Below are positions 45,468 through 55,517 of a DNA stretch of 64,000 nt, piece by piece. Position 1 is the first letter of the stretch, and every line of letters starts with the position of its first letter. The stretch is from Bacteroides sp. M10 (GTDB taxonomy: Bacteria; Bacteroidota; Bacteroidia; Bacteroidales; Bacteroidaceae). The stretch spans positions 5,166,501-5,230,500 of the forward strand of contig NZ_CP060488.1 in the NCBI RefSeq assembly GCF_014334015.1, written 5' to 3'. A program made the position numbers and the translations under genes. The notes below the pieces were generated by a model that saw only the letters and a program-made list of their open reading frames with translations, ran no database searches and was not told where the DNA came from.

Positions 45468-47162
45468 ATGGAATGGATTATTAATCAACTAAGGGTACAT
45501 CCTGAACTTGCTATTTTCCTTACGCTCTTTGCCGGGTTCTGGCTTGGCAGACTCAAAATAGGGAAATTCTCCTTGGGGACAGTCACCAGCGTTCTTCTGG
45601 TCGGAGTATTGGTCGGACAACTGAATATCACTGTAGATGGTCCGATGAAAGCTGTGTTCTTTCTGCTTTTCTTATTTGCCGTTGGCTATAAGGTAGGTCC
45701 GCAGTTTTTCCGCGGATTGAAGAAAGACGGTCTGCCACAAGTGGGATTTGCCGTACTGATGTGTATTGTCAGTCTGGTAGCCCCGTGGATACTGGCCAAA
45801 ATCATGGGATATCATGTAGGAGAAGCTGCCGGACTGTTGGCAGGCTCACAAACAATATCCGCCGTTATCGGCGTGGCAAGCGATACAATCAACCAGCTGG
45901 GAATCAGCGATGCACAGAAAGCCACGTTCATCAATGCAATCCCGGTAGCGTATGCCGTAACTTATATTTTCGGAACGGCCGGTTCGGCGTGGATTCTAGC
46001 CTCTCTCGGCCCTAAAATGCTGGGTGGACTGGATAAGGTGAAGGCCGACTGCAAGGAACTGGAGGCTCAAATGGGAACATCGGAAGCTGATGAACCCGGA
46101 TTTTCCCCGGCTCTTCGTCCGGTTGTGTTCCGTGCTTATAAAATCACCAATGAATGGTTTGGCAAAGGAAAAAAAGTCAGTGAACTCGAAGCTTATCTAT
46201 GTAAAAATGATAAACGGCTGTTTGTAGAACGGATTCGTCAAAAAAGAGTGGTGAAGGAAGTAGATCCGAACCTGATTCTTCATAAGAATGACGAAGTGGT
46301 ACTTAGCGGACGCCGTGAATTTGTGATTGGAGAAGAAGACTGGATCGGTCCGGAAGTGATTGATGCACAATTACTCGACTTCCCGGCAGAAACTCTTCCT
46401 GTAATGGTGACCCACCGGACTTTTGCCGGAGAAACGGTTTCCAAAATCAGGGCGCAGAAGTTTATGCACGGGGTTAGCATCCGGAATATCAAACGTGCCG
46501 GAATCAATGTTCCGGTATTGCCTAAAACAATCGTAGATTCGGGAGATATTCTCGAACTTACCGGTCTTAAACATGAAGTGGAAAGTGCTGCCAAACAAAT
46601 GGGCTATATTGACCGGCCTACCAACCAGACGGATATGATCTTCGTTGGATTGGGTATTTTGCTCGGTGGTCTTTTCGGTGCACTGGCTATTCATCTGGGA
46701 GGTGTTCCTATCAGTCTTTCTACCAGTGGCGGCGCATTGATAGCCGGACTTCTATTCGGTTGGCTACGCAGCAAGCATCCTACTTTCGGAGGTATCCCCG
46801 AACCTTCTTTATGGGTATTGAATAATGTAGGACTGAATATGTTTATCGCAGTGGTCGGTATCGCTGCAGGTCCCAGTTTCATTGCCGGATTCAAGGAAGT
46901 AGGCGTCAGCCTGTTTATCGTCGGTGCATTAGCAACGGCCATCCCTCTCCTCGCCGGATTGCTGATGGCGAGATACTTGTTCAAATTCCACCCTGCCCTG
47001 TCATTGGGATGTACGGCAGGAGCACGTACTACAACAGCTGCATTGGGAGCTATTCAGGATGCAGTGGAAAGCGACACACCGGCATTAGGATATACGGTGA
47101 CGTATGCAGTCGGCAATACGCTCCTGATTATCTGGGGAGTCGTCATCGTACTACTTATGTAA
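45468..47162 (+). CDS. aspT: Aspartate:alanine exchanger, AspT type
   Basis: 564 residues. Two homologous membrane halves (about 10-185 and 390-564), each with five to six helices, surround a cytoplasmic region with two RCK_C/TrkA-C domains (about 218-380). [20 protein letters not shown] and [20 protein letters not shown] in the first half match the second-half [20 protein letters not shown], the AspT duplication signature. It swaps external aspartate for internal alanine, generating proton motive force with the decarboxylase AspD encoded next. The two genes are 22 bases apart and form an operon. Confidence 0.9.
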   Translation: MEWIINQLRVHPELAIFLTLFAGFWLGRLKIGKFSLGTVTSVLLVGVLVGQLNITVDGPMKAVFFLLFLFAVGYKVGPQFFRGLKKDGLPQVGFAVLMCIVSLVAPWILAKIMGYHVGEAAGLLAGSQTISAVIGVASDTINQLGISDAQKATFINAIPVAYAVTYIFGTAGSAWILASLGPKMLGGLDKVKADCKELEAQMGTSEADEPGFSPALRPVVFRAYKITNEWFGKGKKVSELEAYLCKNDKRLFVERIRQKRVVKEVDPNLILHKNDEVVLSGRREFVIGEEDWIGPEVIDAQLLDFPAETLPVMVTHRTFAGETVSKIRAQKFMHGVSIRNIKRAGINVPVLPKTIVDSGDILELTGLKHEVESAAKQMGYIDRPTNQTDMIFVGLGILLGGLFGALAIHLGGVPISLSTSGGALIAGLLFGWLRSKHPTFGGIPEPSLWVLNNVGLNMFIAVVGIAAGPSFIAGFKEVGVSLFIVGALATAIPLLAGLLMARYLFKFHPALSLGCTAGARTTTAALGAIQDAVESDTPALGYTVTYAVGNTLLIIWGVVIVLLM

Positions 47163-47184
47163 AACTAACTAAATAAATATCATT

Positions 47185-48828
47185 ATGGAAAAGAAAACAA
47201 ATAACCCTGCCATTACCAAAAGTTATGCCAAGAAAATGGAAACGATCAGCCCGTTCGAGCTGAAAAACAAACTGATCGATATGGCAGATGAAAGTATCAA
47301 GAAGATAGCACATACGATGTTGAATGCCGGAAGAGGTAACCCGAACTGGATTGCTACCGAACCACGCGAAGCCTTTTTTCTGCTGGGACAATTCGGCCTT
47401 TGCGAATGTCGTCATGCGTTTTCACTGGAAGAAGGAATAGCAGGTATTCCGCAAAAGGCGGGAATTGCTGCCCGTTTCGAGGCTTTCCTGAAAGAATACG
47501 AGAAAGCTCCCGGTGCTAACCTGTTGAAAGAGGGCTATAATTATATGCTGATGGAACATGCTGCCGATCCGGATACACTTATTCACGAATGGGCGGAATC
47601 GGTGATTGGCGACCAGTATCCTGTGCCCGACCGTATTTTACATTTTACGGAGTTAATCGTACAGGATTACCTGGCACAAGAGATGTGTGACCGCCGTCCG
47701 CCGAAAGGAACTTTTGACCTTTTCGCGACTGAAGGAGGTACGGCAGCCATGTGTTATCTGTTTGATTCTTTGCAAGAGAATTTCCTGTTGAACCAGGGGG
47801 ATGCCATTGCTTTGATGGTTCCTGTGTTCACTCCTTATATAGAAATCCCGGAACTGCGACGCTATCAGTTCGACGTTACCGAAATTTCTGCCGACCAGAT
47901 GACTCCTGAAGGTTTACATACCTGGCAGTATAAGGATGAAGATATAGACAAGCTGAAAGATCCGCGGATCAAAGCGTTGTTTATCACCAATCCGAGCAAC
48001 CCGCCCAGCTATGCACTTGGCAAGGAGACCACCGAACGTATCATCAACATTGTGAAGAATGATAATCCGAATCTGATGATTATCACGGATGATGTGTACG
48101 GAACGTTTATTACTCATTTCCGTTCATTGATGGCAGAGTTGCCGCACAATACGCTTTGCGTTTATTCGTTCTCCAAATATTTCGGAGCTACAGGATGGAG
48201 AACCGCTGTTATCGCTCTACACGAAGACAACATCTACGACAAAATGATTGCCCGCCTGTCGGAGGAGCAGAAATCAATCTTGAACAAACGTTATTCCAGC
48301 CTTAGCCTGCAACCGGAAAAGATGAAATTTATTGACCGCATGGTGGCTGACAGCCGACAAATTGCGCTGAATCATACTGCAGGGCTTTCCCTGCCCCAAC
48401 AGATACAGATGAGTTTGTTTGCCCTCTTCTCGCTCTTGGATAAAGAGGACAGTTATAAAGCCAAGATGCAGGAAATTATTCATCGCCGCCTGCATGCATT
48501 GTGGGATAATACAGGTTTCACACTGGTAGAAGATCCGCTGCGTGCCGGATATTATTCGGAGATTGATATGCTGGTATGGGCGAAGAAATTCTATGGGGAT
48601 GACTTCGTTGCCTATCTGCAAAAGACATACAATCCGTTGGACGTAGTTTTCCGTTTGGCAAACGAGACTTCACTCGTATTGTTGAATGGCGGTGGTTTTG
48701 CGGGACCGAAATGGAGCGTACGGGTGTCATTAGCCAATCTGAATGAAGCCGATTATGTAAAAATCGGACAAAGTATCAAGTGTGTGTTAGAGGAGTATGC
48801 CAAAGCATGGAAAGCTTCCATACACTGA
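47185..48828 (+). CDS. aspD: L-aspartate 4-decarboxylase (bifunctional aspartate aminotransferase)
   Basis: 547 residues, longer than usual aminotransferases and close to the roughly 530 of AspD. The PLP-lysine motif SFSKYFGATGWRTAV, substrate-side NPSNPPSYALGKETTERI, TDDVYGTFITHFRSLMAELP and LNGGGFAGPKWSVRVSLANL identify class I fold-type PLP enzymes of the AspD group. It converts aspartate to alanine plus CO2, consuming a cytoplasmic proton. Its position behind aspT completes the aspartate-alanine energy cycle. A terminator-like hairpin follows at 48855. Confidence 0.93.
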   Translation: MEKKTNNPAITKSYAKKMETISPFELKNKLIDMADESIKKIAHTMLNAGRGNPNWIATEPREAFFLLGQFGLCECRHAFSLEEGIAGIPQKAGIAARFEAFLKEYEKAPGANLLKEGYNYMLMEHAADPDTLIHEWAESVIGDQYPVPDRILHFTELIVQDYLAQEMCDRRPPKGTFDLFATEGGTAAMCYLFDSLQENFLLNQGDAIALMVPVFTPYIEIPELRRYQFDVTEISADQMTPEGLHTWQYKDEDIDKLKDPRIKALFITNPSNPPSYALGKETTERIINIVKNDNPNLMIITDDVYGTFITHFRSLMAELPHNTLCVYSFSKYFGATGWRTAVIALHEDNIYDKMIARLSEEQKSILNKRYSSLSLQPEKMKFIDRMVADSRQIALNHTAGLSLPQQIQMSLFALFSLLDKEDSYKAKMQEIIHRRLHALWDNTGFTLVEDPLRAGYYSEIDMLVWAKKFYGDDFVAYLQKTYNPLDVVFRLANETSLVLLNGGGFAGPKWSVRVSLANLNEADYVKIGQSIKCVLEEYAKAWKASIH

Positions 48829-48854
48829 AAATAACCATTCATTATAAGCATTGA

Positions 48855-48918
48855 AAATATCCGAAAGTCAGTAGCTATCACCTCATAATCACTACTGGCT
48901 TATCGGATATTTCTGATT
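48855..48918 (+). terminator. Terminator-like hairpin behind aspD
   Basis: AAATATCCGA (48855-48864) pairs with TCGGATATTT (48903-48912), with an inner CAGTAG/CTACTG step. T-rich sequence follows. Confidence 0.65.
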
Positions 48919-48974
48919 TTATTTCTACCTCAAAAGTTTTTCGTTTAACAAGCTGGATTTAATAAAAAAAACAG

Positions 48975-48982
48975 TAGCTTTG
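48975..48982 (+). promoter_or_regulatory. -7 box of the TPR histidine kinase
   Basis: TAGCTTTG fits TAnnTTTG. It overlaps the potential early ATG at 48980, so translation must start at the ATG at 49007, leaving a leader of about 18 nt. No clear -33 box. Confidence 0.4.
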
Positions 48983-49006
48983 CAAGCAAACAAAACAAGA
49001 TATGCC

Positions 49007-51007
49007 ATGCGACATCTGCTATTCATTATAATTATAAACCCACTTTATTTTACAATAAGTGCTTCGCAACATCCCAGTGACAGTCTTTTACATCTTCTGA
49101 ATTCAACAAACTCTTCCCCCAAAAAGATTCTGATATACAGAGATCTCGCGGATATATACCTGGATAGTCCGGAAGCCAAAATGTATCTTCTGAAGATGTA
49201 TCATGAAGCTCTAAAGATTAATGATAAAGAAAATGCGCTAAACGCTCTCAATGATATTATCATAGAAGAATTAAATACCCTGAATAAAGATTCGCTTTCT
49301 AAATATATTAATTACACAAAGAAGGTTGCCAGCCCGGAAGAGCTGAAGCATATACTGCCTTTTTATCATATGCGCATTTTCGAAGCACAATGTTTTTCTG
49401 ATCAAAGAGATGAAGCTATTGAAAAAGAATTAGACTTAATGGATTCTAAAGAAAACACAAACAATATTTATAAAGAAATTACAACAGCCTACACAATAGG
49501 GACAAGTTTTTACATCAACCAGAAATATAAAGAGGCTACTCCTTATTTGGAGAAAAGTTTGAAATTGACAGAATCGCTTCCTGCCAAAGTGAAGAATATT
49601 TATCAGAAAAGAATTATTTGGAAATTAAGCATGGCATACGCTAAAAGTGGAAAGAAACGAGAAGCTACCCAACTAACGAAAGATCTGATTAATACGGTAG
49701 AACAGGAATACAAAAGAGACTATCAAAAGCAACGACCGTTTTATAATATAGACGCCTATCGGATTCAATATTATTCGTTTCTGATAAGTAACCTGGAACA
49801 GCTGACACCGGAAGAAGAAAGCTATTATTGGGGAAGAATTCTGCAGATTGGCAAAAAGCTGACCAACGATTTTGATAAGTACAATTATTATCTTTGTACC
49901 TGTAATTATTATACCAACAGTCATACCCAAAAAGACCTGTCAAAAGCTATTACTGCAGGCGACTCTCTTATCAGAATCGCCAAGATTTTGGCTCCGCAAA
50001 ACTTACCGGGTTTGTTTAACACGGTTTCTCAGCTTTATGAAAAGAAAAAAGATTATCCGAATGCGCTGAAGTATTACAAGAACTCGTATTACATACAAGA
50101 TTCGTTAAGCACTAATGACGCACGTCAACAGTTGAATGAACTTCAGGTAAAATATGACGTAAACACGCTTAACAGCGAAAAAGCTGCACTGGAAATAAAA
50201 AACAAAAAGACGTTAATTATCTCCCTAAGCACTTTATTAATCCTTGTAATTGGAGTTTGCAGCTATCTTTACTTCTCCTTGAAAAAAGAAAAGAGAATGA
50301 AAGCGGAATTAAAAGTGCTGAACCGTAAAGCACAGGAAAGCGAAAAGATGAAGCAGGCTTTTATCAACTCAATTTGCCACGAGATACGCACGCCGCTTAA
50401 TTCGATTGTCGGGTTCTCTGATTTAATCATGAATGAGGACATTGACGAAGAGATGCGCCGGGAATTCCCCGCTGAAATTCAAAAAAGCACTCTGCTGCTT
50501 ACAGGGCTTGTTAACAGTATGCTGGAAGTGGCGAATCTGGACGTTTCTGAAGATAAGCTGCCTTGCGGACCGACTGACATAAGAAATATCTGTATTCAGG
50601 AAATGGAAAAGATTTCCCCCAAACCGAGAATAAAATATCAATTGGATATTACAGAAGATACACTGTTTATTCCGACAAATGCCCAATATCTCACTATGGT
50701 GATCGAACATTTACTGAATAATGCCAATAAGTTTACAGAAGAAGGGTTTATTGCGTTAGGGTATAAGGTCAATCTTTCGAAGAACCAAATATGTATCAGT
50801 GTCACCGATAGCGGTTGCGGTATCCCGAAAGAAAAACAGGAAGAGGTATTCAACCGTTTTTCGAAACTTGATACTTTCGTTCCGGGCAATGGGTTGGGAT
50901 TGTATCTCTGCCGTCTCATCGTGAAACGACTTGACGGAGAGATTAAAATTGATCCGGAATATACGGATGGTACAAGGGTGGTTGTCAATTTACCGATGAA
51001 TGAATAG
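49007..51007 (+). CDS. Sensor histidine kinase with TPR-like periplasmic domain
   Basis: I start at 49007 (MRHLLFIIIINPLYFTISAS, 666 residues), because a -7 box overlaps the ATG at 48980. An export signal is followed by about 370 residues of helical TPR-like repeats (YKEATPYLEKSLKLTESLPA, YPNALKYYKNSYYIQD). Next comes one membrane helix (LIISLSTLLILVIGVCSYLY) and a kinase: H-box FINSICHEIRTPLNSIVGFS, N-box VIEHLLNNANKFTEEG, and G-boxes DSGCGIPKE and GNGLGLYLCRLIV. All catalytic motifs are intact. No response regulator gene is adjacent, so its partner is elsewhere. The signal sensed is unknown. Confidence 0.9.
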   Translation: MRHLLFIIIINPLYFTISASQHPSDSLLHLLNSTNSSPKKILIYRDLADIYLDSPEAKMYLLKMYHEALKINDKENALNALNDIIIEELNTLNKDSLSKYINYTKKVASPEELKHILPFYHMRIFEAQCFSDQRDEAIEKELDLMDSKENTNNIYKEITTAYTIGTSFYINQKYKEATPYLEKSLKLTESLPAKVKNIYQKRIIWKLSMAYAKSGKKREATQLTKDLINTVEQEYKRDYQKQRPFYNIDAYRIQYYSFLISNLEQLTPEEESYYWGRILQIGKKLTNDFDKYNYYLCTCNYYTNSHTQKDLSKAITAGDSLIRIAKILAPQNLPGLFNTVSQLYEKKKDYPNALKYYKNSYYIQDSLSTNDARQQLNELQVKYDVNTLNSEKAALEIKNKKTLIISLSTLLILVIGVCSYLYFSLKKEKRMKAELKVLNRKAQESEKMKQAFINSICHEIRTPLNSIVGFSDLIMNEDIDEEMRREFPAEIQKSTLLLTGLVNSMLEVANLDVSEDKLPCGPTDIRNICIQEMEKISPKPRIKYQLDITEDTLFIPTNAQYLTMVIEHLLNNANKFTEEGFIALGYKVNLSKNQICISVTDSGCGIPKEKQEEVFNRFSKLDTFVPGNGLGLYLCRLIVKRLDGEIKIDPEYTDGTRVVVNLPMNE

Positions 51008-51027
51008 AACCATGAGTTATTTCCCGC

Positions 51028-53136
51028 TTATTTAAAGCGGGAGGTATCGACTTCTTCCCTCTTCTTCTCTTTGTATCCTCCGAATTTATAGTTAAACGAA
51101 ATACCGAATGTACGGGTAGTGCGCATATAGTGGTTTTTCACATTCTGCAATCCGTAACGGACTTGTGTCGAAATGGTGGAGGTATTGAACAGGTCGTCAC
51201 ACTTCAGCGTCAATTGTGCTTTTCCTTTTGCAAAGGTGTAACGAAGCGCTGCATCCAGATTTCCCGAACGAGGAAGATCGAAAATTCCCTGTATAGCTCT
51301 ATTTTGATAGAATCCGGTCAGGGTGAATTTTAAGTCGGGTTTGGTGGAAAGGGTAAATGTGTTGTCCATCGTCAAGACGAATGTATATAGTTTACGGTCA
51401 AACGGGATATCCCAGAAGTCACTATCTTTCTGGCGATAACGAAAACCGATGGCGGTGAAATGGGAGTCGAGCCATTTTTTCACCTTAAAGGGAACTGTCA
51501 TTACCAATCCGGCTTGTGATGAAAAATCAAAGTTGAAGAATTTGTAAATCTCTACTAAGCGTTCCGGTGATTGGTAGAGGGTTTGCATTTGCTTGTTTTT
51601 GGTATAGCTATAAAAGGCGGAAAAAACATACTTGCCTTTTAGTATATAATTAAGGCTGGTTTCATAGTTCGTGGCAGGTTTGAGATAGGGATTTCCTTGA
51701 ATTTCAGAGTATGCTCCCATGTAAGAGATTGCATTCTGTACGCTCCAGTATTCGGGATATTCCTTGTCACTACTCAATGAGAATTGCAGGACATGTCCGG
51801 CAGCGGGCATATAAGTTAGATTGGCTACCGGGTACAGGCTCCATTCATTCCAGATATTTGTATGATATTGCTCTGCTGCCAGAGAAACATCGGCCGAGAG
51901 TTTTTCACCGAAGCTTTTGCTTAGTCCGGCATACACATTCAGGGTTTGTTCGCGACGGCGGGAGTTCATGTTATTATCCGGTAACAGGTTATCTGTTTCC
52001 GGGTCATAATATCTTTGATAGCTATGGTCTAAAGCGGTCGTATAGGTTATACCATAATTCAATCCCCAGCCTTTACCTAAGGTATGTTCTTGCCCGGCAT
52101 AAAAACGCCATTGATTGATTTGCTGTTTATCCCGGCTCAAGAAATTCATTGTCTCTGTTCCCATCGTGCTATATAATAATTGGCTGCCGGGAGAATGATA
52201 GGATGTAAATGCCACTCCGGCTTTCAGCCCGAAAGGGGTTTGATAATCTAACTTTGCATTATGGAGCTGGCTGTCTCCCTGCGAGTCGGTAACAGAATTT
52301 TGCGCACCGGTAGCTATGGAATAATGTTTGGAATCGGTAAAAGCTGTTGTGTAGACCAGGCTTAACAGATGATCTTTTGCGAGGGAGTAATCCATTCCGA
52401 GGCGTATCTGATGACTGTTGGTACGGGAAGTCATTATTTCATCCATATCCATCTGATGTACCGAACCATCGGCTAACGTGTGAAGTGCTTCTTTCTCCGT
52501 TATCCTTCGGTCGCGATCATAAGAGTAAGAGTAAAGAAAATCTGCAGAGAATTTACGTCCGGAGTACAGAAGACTTCCACGTTCTGCCAAAGATTCGTAG
52601 TGATGTTGGTTAAAAGCTGTATAGAGTTCTCCTTGAAGGGAAGATGCTTGTCCTGTGCCGGGTGCTAATATCAGGTTAATCATCGGTCCGCGTACCTGAT
52701 AGCGTGCCGGAGCGGAATACATCACTTCCGCCTTTTCAATCCGGCTGACAGGAATCGATTTTAATAAAGCATCCAATTGTTCGGCAGACAGTGTGGTCAC
52801 TTTTCCGTTGATGACAACGGTAACTTCCTGTCCTCCCAACATCAGACTATTATTCATATTTACTATACCCGGAAGATTTTTCACAACATCATAGGCATTA
52901 TCCACAGGCAGGTTGCCCACCAGTCTCGGCACGTCATACACGAGTTTGCCTTGTTCGGCTTTCACGATAGGGCGTTCACCTATAATCATCACTTCGGGCA
53001 GTTCCTGAAACAAACTATCCATATAACCTATATTCTTGATACTGTCGACAGGTTCCTGTGACTGTTGTCCGACTTGTGCTGTAGCGGATATCCACACACA
53101 TAGAAGAGACATAAATAGTAAATTAATCCGTTTCAT
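51028..53136 (-). CDS. TonB-dependent receptor-like outer-membrane beta-barrel protein
   Basis: 702 residues from the ATG at 53136 (MKRINLLFMSLLCVWISATA, a signal peptide). The ATG at 53163 would place nine charged residues in front. A plug-like domain follows: DNAYDVVKNLPGIVNMNN, VTVVINGKVTTLSAEQL and SIPVSRIEKAEVMYSAPARY. About 500 residues of barrel strands come next, ending near YALQ-like RTTRTFGISFNYKFGGYKE. The usual carboxypeptidase-like N-domain is missing. It belongs to the OMP_beta-barrel family associated with signalling. It is divergent from the two-component system at 53269, which may regulate it. The substrate is unknown. Confidence 0.85.
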   Translation of the reverse strand: MKRINLLFMSLLCVWISATAQVGQQSQEPVDSIKNIGYMDSLFQELPEVMIIGERPIVKAEQGKLVYDVPRLVGNLPVDNAYDVVKNLPGIVNMNNSLMLGGQEVTVVINGKVTTLSAEQLDALLKSIPVSRIEKAEVMYSAPARYQVRGPMINLILAPGTGQASSLQGELYTAFNQHHYESLAERGSLLYSGRKFSADFLYSYSYDRDRRITEKEALHTLADGSVHQMDMDEIMTSRTNSHQIRLGMDYSLAKDHLLSLVYTTAFTDSKHYSIATGAQNSVTDSQGDSQLHNAKLDYQTPFGLKAGVAFTSYHSPGSQLLYSTMGTETMNFLSRDKQQINQWRFYAGQEHTLGKGWGLNYGITYTTALDHSYQRYYDPETDNLLPDNNMNSRRREQTLNVYAGLSKSFGEKLSADVSLAAEQYHTNIWNEWSLYPVANLTYMPAAGHVLQFSLSSDKEYPEYWSVQNAISYMGAYSEIQGNPYLKPATNYETSLNYILKGKYVFSAFYSYTKNKQMQTLYQSPERLVEIYKFFNFDFSSQAGLVMTVPFKVKKWLDSHFTAIGFRYRQKDSDFWDIPFDRKLYTFVLTMDNTFTLSTKPDLKFTLTGFYQNRAIQGIFDLPRSGNLDAALRYTFAKGKAQLTLKCDDLFNTSTISTQVRYGLQNVKNHYMRTTRTFGISFNYKFGGYKEKKREEVDTSRFK

Positions 53137-53255
53137 TTCGTCTTTATTTTTGGAATACGACAAAATACGGTAGAAAAAATGGAAATTTGCGTTATCACTG
53201 GCTTATCTAGTGTTATTTAGTCTTATCAAAGAGAAGAATAAGAATAGTTTCCTAT

Positions 53256-53263
53256 TATCTTTG
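53256..53263 (+). promoter_or_regulatory. -7 box next to the histidine kinase start
   Basis: TATCTTTG ends 5 bases before the ATG at 53269. If used, the transcript would begin at or next to the start codon. No -33 match. Confidence 0.35.
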
Positions 53264-53268
53264 TCAGT

Positions 53269-54786
53269 ATGAAATTACCACTAAAACATATTGTCATACT
53301 GGTTATCTGCTCGTTAATCGGAATCTTTGTTTATCAAGCTTATTGGTTGACAGGGCTTTACCGGTCTATGAAGATGGAAATGGAGAGCAATATCAGAGAT
53401 GCGATGCGGACGAGTGACTTTAACGAGGTCGTGCTCCGGGTAAATGATTTGCAAAAAGATAATGTGGAACACGGTTCGCTGACGGTATCAGCCGGATATG
53501 ATGCGGACGGCAATTCATTAGTGACTAAACAAACGATTTCTTATACGGATAGTAGCCGTCAGGATACGATACACTCCCGGACAGAAACTACTACGGATAC
53601 GGTAAAGGCCGTTGGTAACGCTCCGGAAGATTCTACACCTGTTGCAAGTAGCGAGAACGGGCTGGATGTGTTATTGAAAAAGCAAGATTCGCTAAAGGAG
53701 CTGTTAATGAGTATTCAGCAGGGTATTCATTCGGGTGTGGACACTTATATAGATGTCAACCTGCAGCGATATGACAGTTTGCTCACCCATGTGATGAAAG
53801 AGCATAATCTCTCTATTCCTCATCACACTCTTTTGATTTATACCGGAATCAGTGCCGATTCTTCCATTGTATATACCGATACATTAGGTATTGCGGGAGA
53901 TAGCAGTTATATTCCCAGTCCCAAGGCAATCCGCTATGACTATGAATTTAATATGCATCACAGCCAACGCTACCAACTGGTGTTCGAGCCGATCAATTCA
54001 TTGGTGTTAAAGCAGATGACAGGTATTCTGGTCACTTCATTTGTAATTCTTCTGATTCTCGGATTCTCTTTCTGGTTCCTTATCCGGACGCTTCTGAAAC
54101 AGAAAACGCTGGATGAAATGAAAAGTGATTTTACCAATAATATCACGCACGAATTAAAGACTCCCATTGCCGTAGCCTATGCGGCTAATGACGCATTACT
54201 GAACTTTAACCAGGCGGAAGAGAAAAGCAAGCGCGACCAGTATCTACGCATCAGTCAGGAGCAGTTGCAAAGGCTTAGCGGGCTGGTGGAACAGATTTTA
54301 TCCATGGGAATGGAGCGTCGCAAAACGTTTCGTTTGCATCCGGAGGAAATCAACCTGAAGGAGTTGATTACTCCGCTCATGGAGCAGCACCAGCTAAAAG
54401 CGGACAAGCCTGTACATATCGAATTGGATATTCAACCGGAAACGCTTGTCATTGTAGGCGACCGTACGCATTTCAGCAACATCATCAGTAACCTGATAGA
54501 TAATGCAGTGAAATACTCGAAAGAGGAAGCCGAATTGTCTATTTCCTGCCGACAGACTGGGGGGACAGTAACCGTCAGCGTTACCGACCGGGGAATCGGG
54601 ATTCCACTTGATAAACAAAAGCACATATTTGATAAATTCTACCGGGTCCCGACGGGTAATCTTCATAATATAAAAGGTTACGGACTAGGACTGTTCTATG
54701 TCAAGAGTATGGTCGAAAAACATGGAGGAACTATCACCGTAAAAAGTGAACCGGACAAAGGAAGCACTTTTACCATTACTTTATAA
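53269..54786 (+). CDS. Sensor histidine kinase of a two-component system
   Basis: 505 residues. First membrane helix IVILVICSLIGIFVYQAYWL (about 8-27), a sensor region to about 235, a second helix TGILVTSFVILLILGFSFWF, then the kinase. The kinase has H-box SDFTNNITHELKTPIAVAYA, N-box NIISNLIDNAVKYSKEEAEL, DRGIGIPLDKQKHIFDKFYR and YGLGLFYVKSMVEKHGG. All motifs are intact. It is cotranscribed with the response regulator 12 bases downstream. The sensor region is unlike PAS or CHASE and is rich in charged and serine residues. Confidence 0.92.
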   Translation: MKLPLKHIVILVICSLIGIFVYQAYWLTGLYRSMKMEMESNIRDAMRTSDFNEVVLRVNDLQKDNVEHGSLTVSAGYDADGNSLVTKQTISYTDSSRQDTIHSRTETTTDTVKAVGNAPEDSTPVASSENGLDVLLKKQDSLKELLMSIQQGIHSGVDTYIDVNLQRYDSLLTHVMKEHNLSIPHHTLLIYTGISADSSIVYTDTLGIAGDSSYIPSPKAIRYDYEFNMHHSQRYQLVFEPINSLVLKQMTGILVTSFVILLILGFSFWFLIRTLLKQKTLDEMKSDFTNNITHELKTPIAVAYAANDALLNFNQAEEKSKRDQYLRISQEQLQRLSGLVEQILSMGMERRKTFRLHPEEINLKELITPLMEQHQLKADKPVHIELDIQPETLVIVGDRTHFSNIISNLIDNAVKYSKEEAELSISCRQTGGTVTVSVTDRGIGIPLDKQKHIFDKFYRVPTGNLHNIKGYGLGLFYVKSMVEKHGGTITVKSEPDKGSTFTITL

Positions 54787-54798
54787 ACCCATAAAATC

Positions 54799-55494
54799 AT
54801 GAGTAAAAACAAAATTACCGTATTACTGGTAGAAGACGAACAGACGCTCGCCATGATTATCAAGGATACACTTGAAGAAAATGATTTTATCATTCATACG
54901 GCGAATGACGGCGAGGAAGGGCTAAGCCTTTTCTTCGAACTTCATCCGGATGTACTTGTAGCCGATGTGATGATGCCGAAAATGGATGGCTTTGAAATGG
55001 TACGTCGCATCCGCCAGACGGATAAACAGACTCCTGTCTTATTCCTGACTGCCCGTTCGGCCATCAATGATGTGGTGGAGGGGTTTGAACTCGGAGCGAA
55101 CGATTACCTGAAAAAACCTTTCGGTATACAAGAGTTGATTATCCGAATCAAAGCACTGATGGGAAAGGCTTTTCTCTTCACTGAGAATAAGGTTGCCAAT
55201 CATTTTGAGATAGGAAGTTATCTGTTTGATCCTGTTGCACAAACTTTATTACACGCAGGAACGAGACAGGAACTCTCTCATCGTGAATCGGAAATCTTGA
55301 AACGGCTTTGCGAGAACCGGAATCAGGTGGTCAACACGCAGGATGTCTTGCTCGAACTTTGGGGAGACGACAGTTTTTTCAATTCCCGAAGCTTGCATGT
55401 GTTCATTACCAAATTGCGGCATAAACTCTCGCAAGATGAACAGATACGTATTGTCAATGTACGGGGAATCGGTTATAAACTGATTGTCAACTAA
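54799..55494 (+). CDS. OmpR-family response regulator
   Basis: 231 residues. The receiver domain has acidic pocket VEDEQ, phosphoacceptor Asp in VLVADVMMPKMDG (about residue 55), TAR and the conserved Lys in DYLKKPF. The C-terminal winged helix includes LSHRESEILKRLCENRNQVV and SRSLHVFITKLRHKLSQ with the final GIGYKLIV, typical of OmpR/PhoB. It pairs with the upstream kinase. Likely targets are the divergent TonB-like receptor and the two following exported proteins, by context only. Confidence 0.94.
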   Translation: MSKNKITVLLVEDEQTLAMIIKDTLEENDFIIHTANDGEEGLSLFFELHPDVLVADVMMPKMDGFEMVRRIRQTDKQTPVLFLTARSAINDVVEGFELGANDYLKKPFGIQELIIRIKALMGKAFLFTENKVANHFEIGSYLFDPVAQTLLHAGTRQELSHRESEILKRLCENRNQVVNTQDVLLELWGDDSFFNSRSLHVFITKLRHKLSQDEQIRIVNVRGIGYKLIVN

Positions 55495-55517
55495 ACTCTT
55501 TAACACCGCAAAGTGCC

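Noticed and set aside
54799..55494. Naming the response regulator RprY
   Set aside because: The N-terminal sequence differs from what I recall of RprY, and the sensor differs from RprX, so only the OmpR family is claimed.
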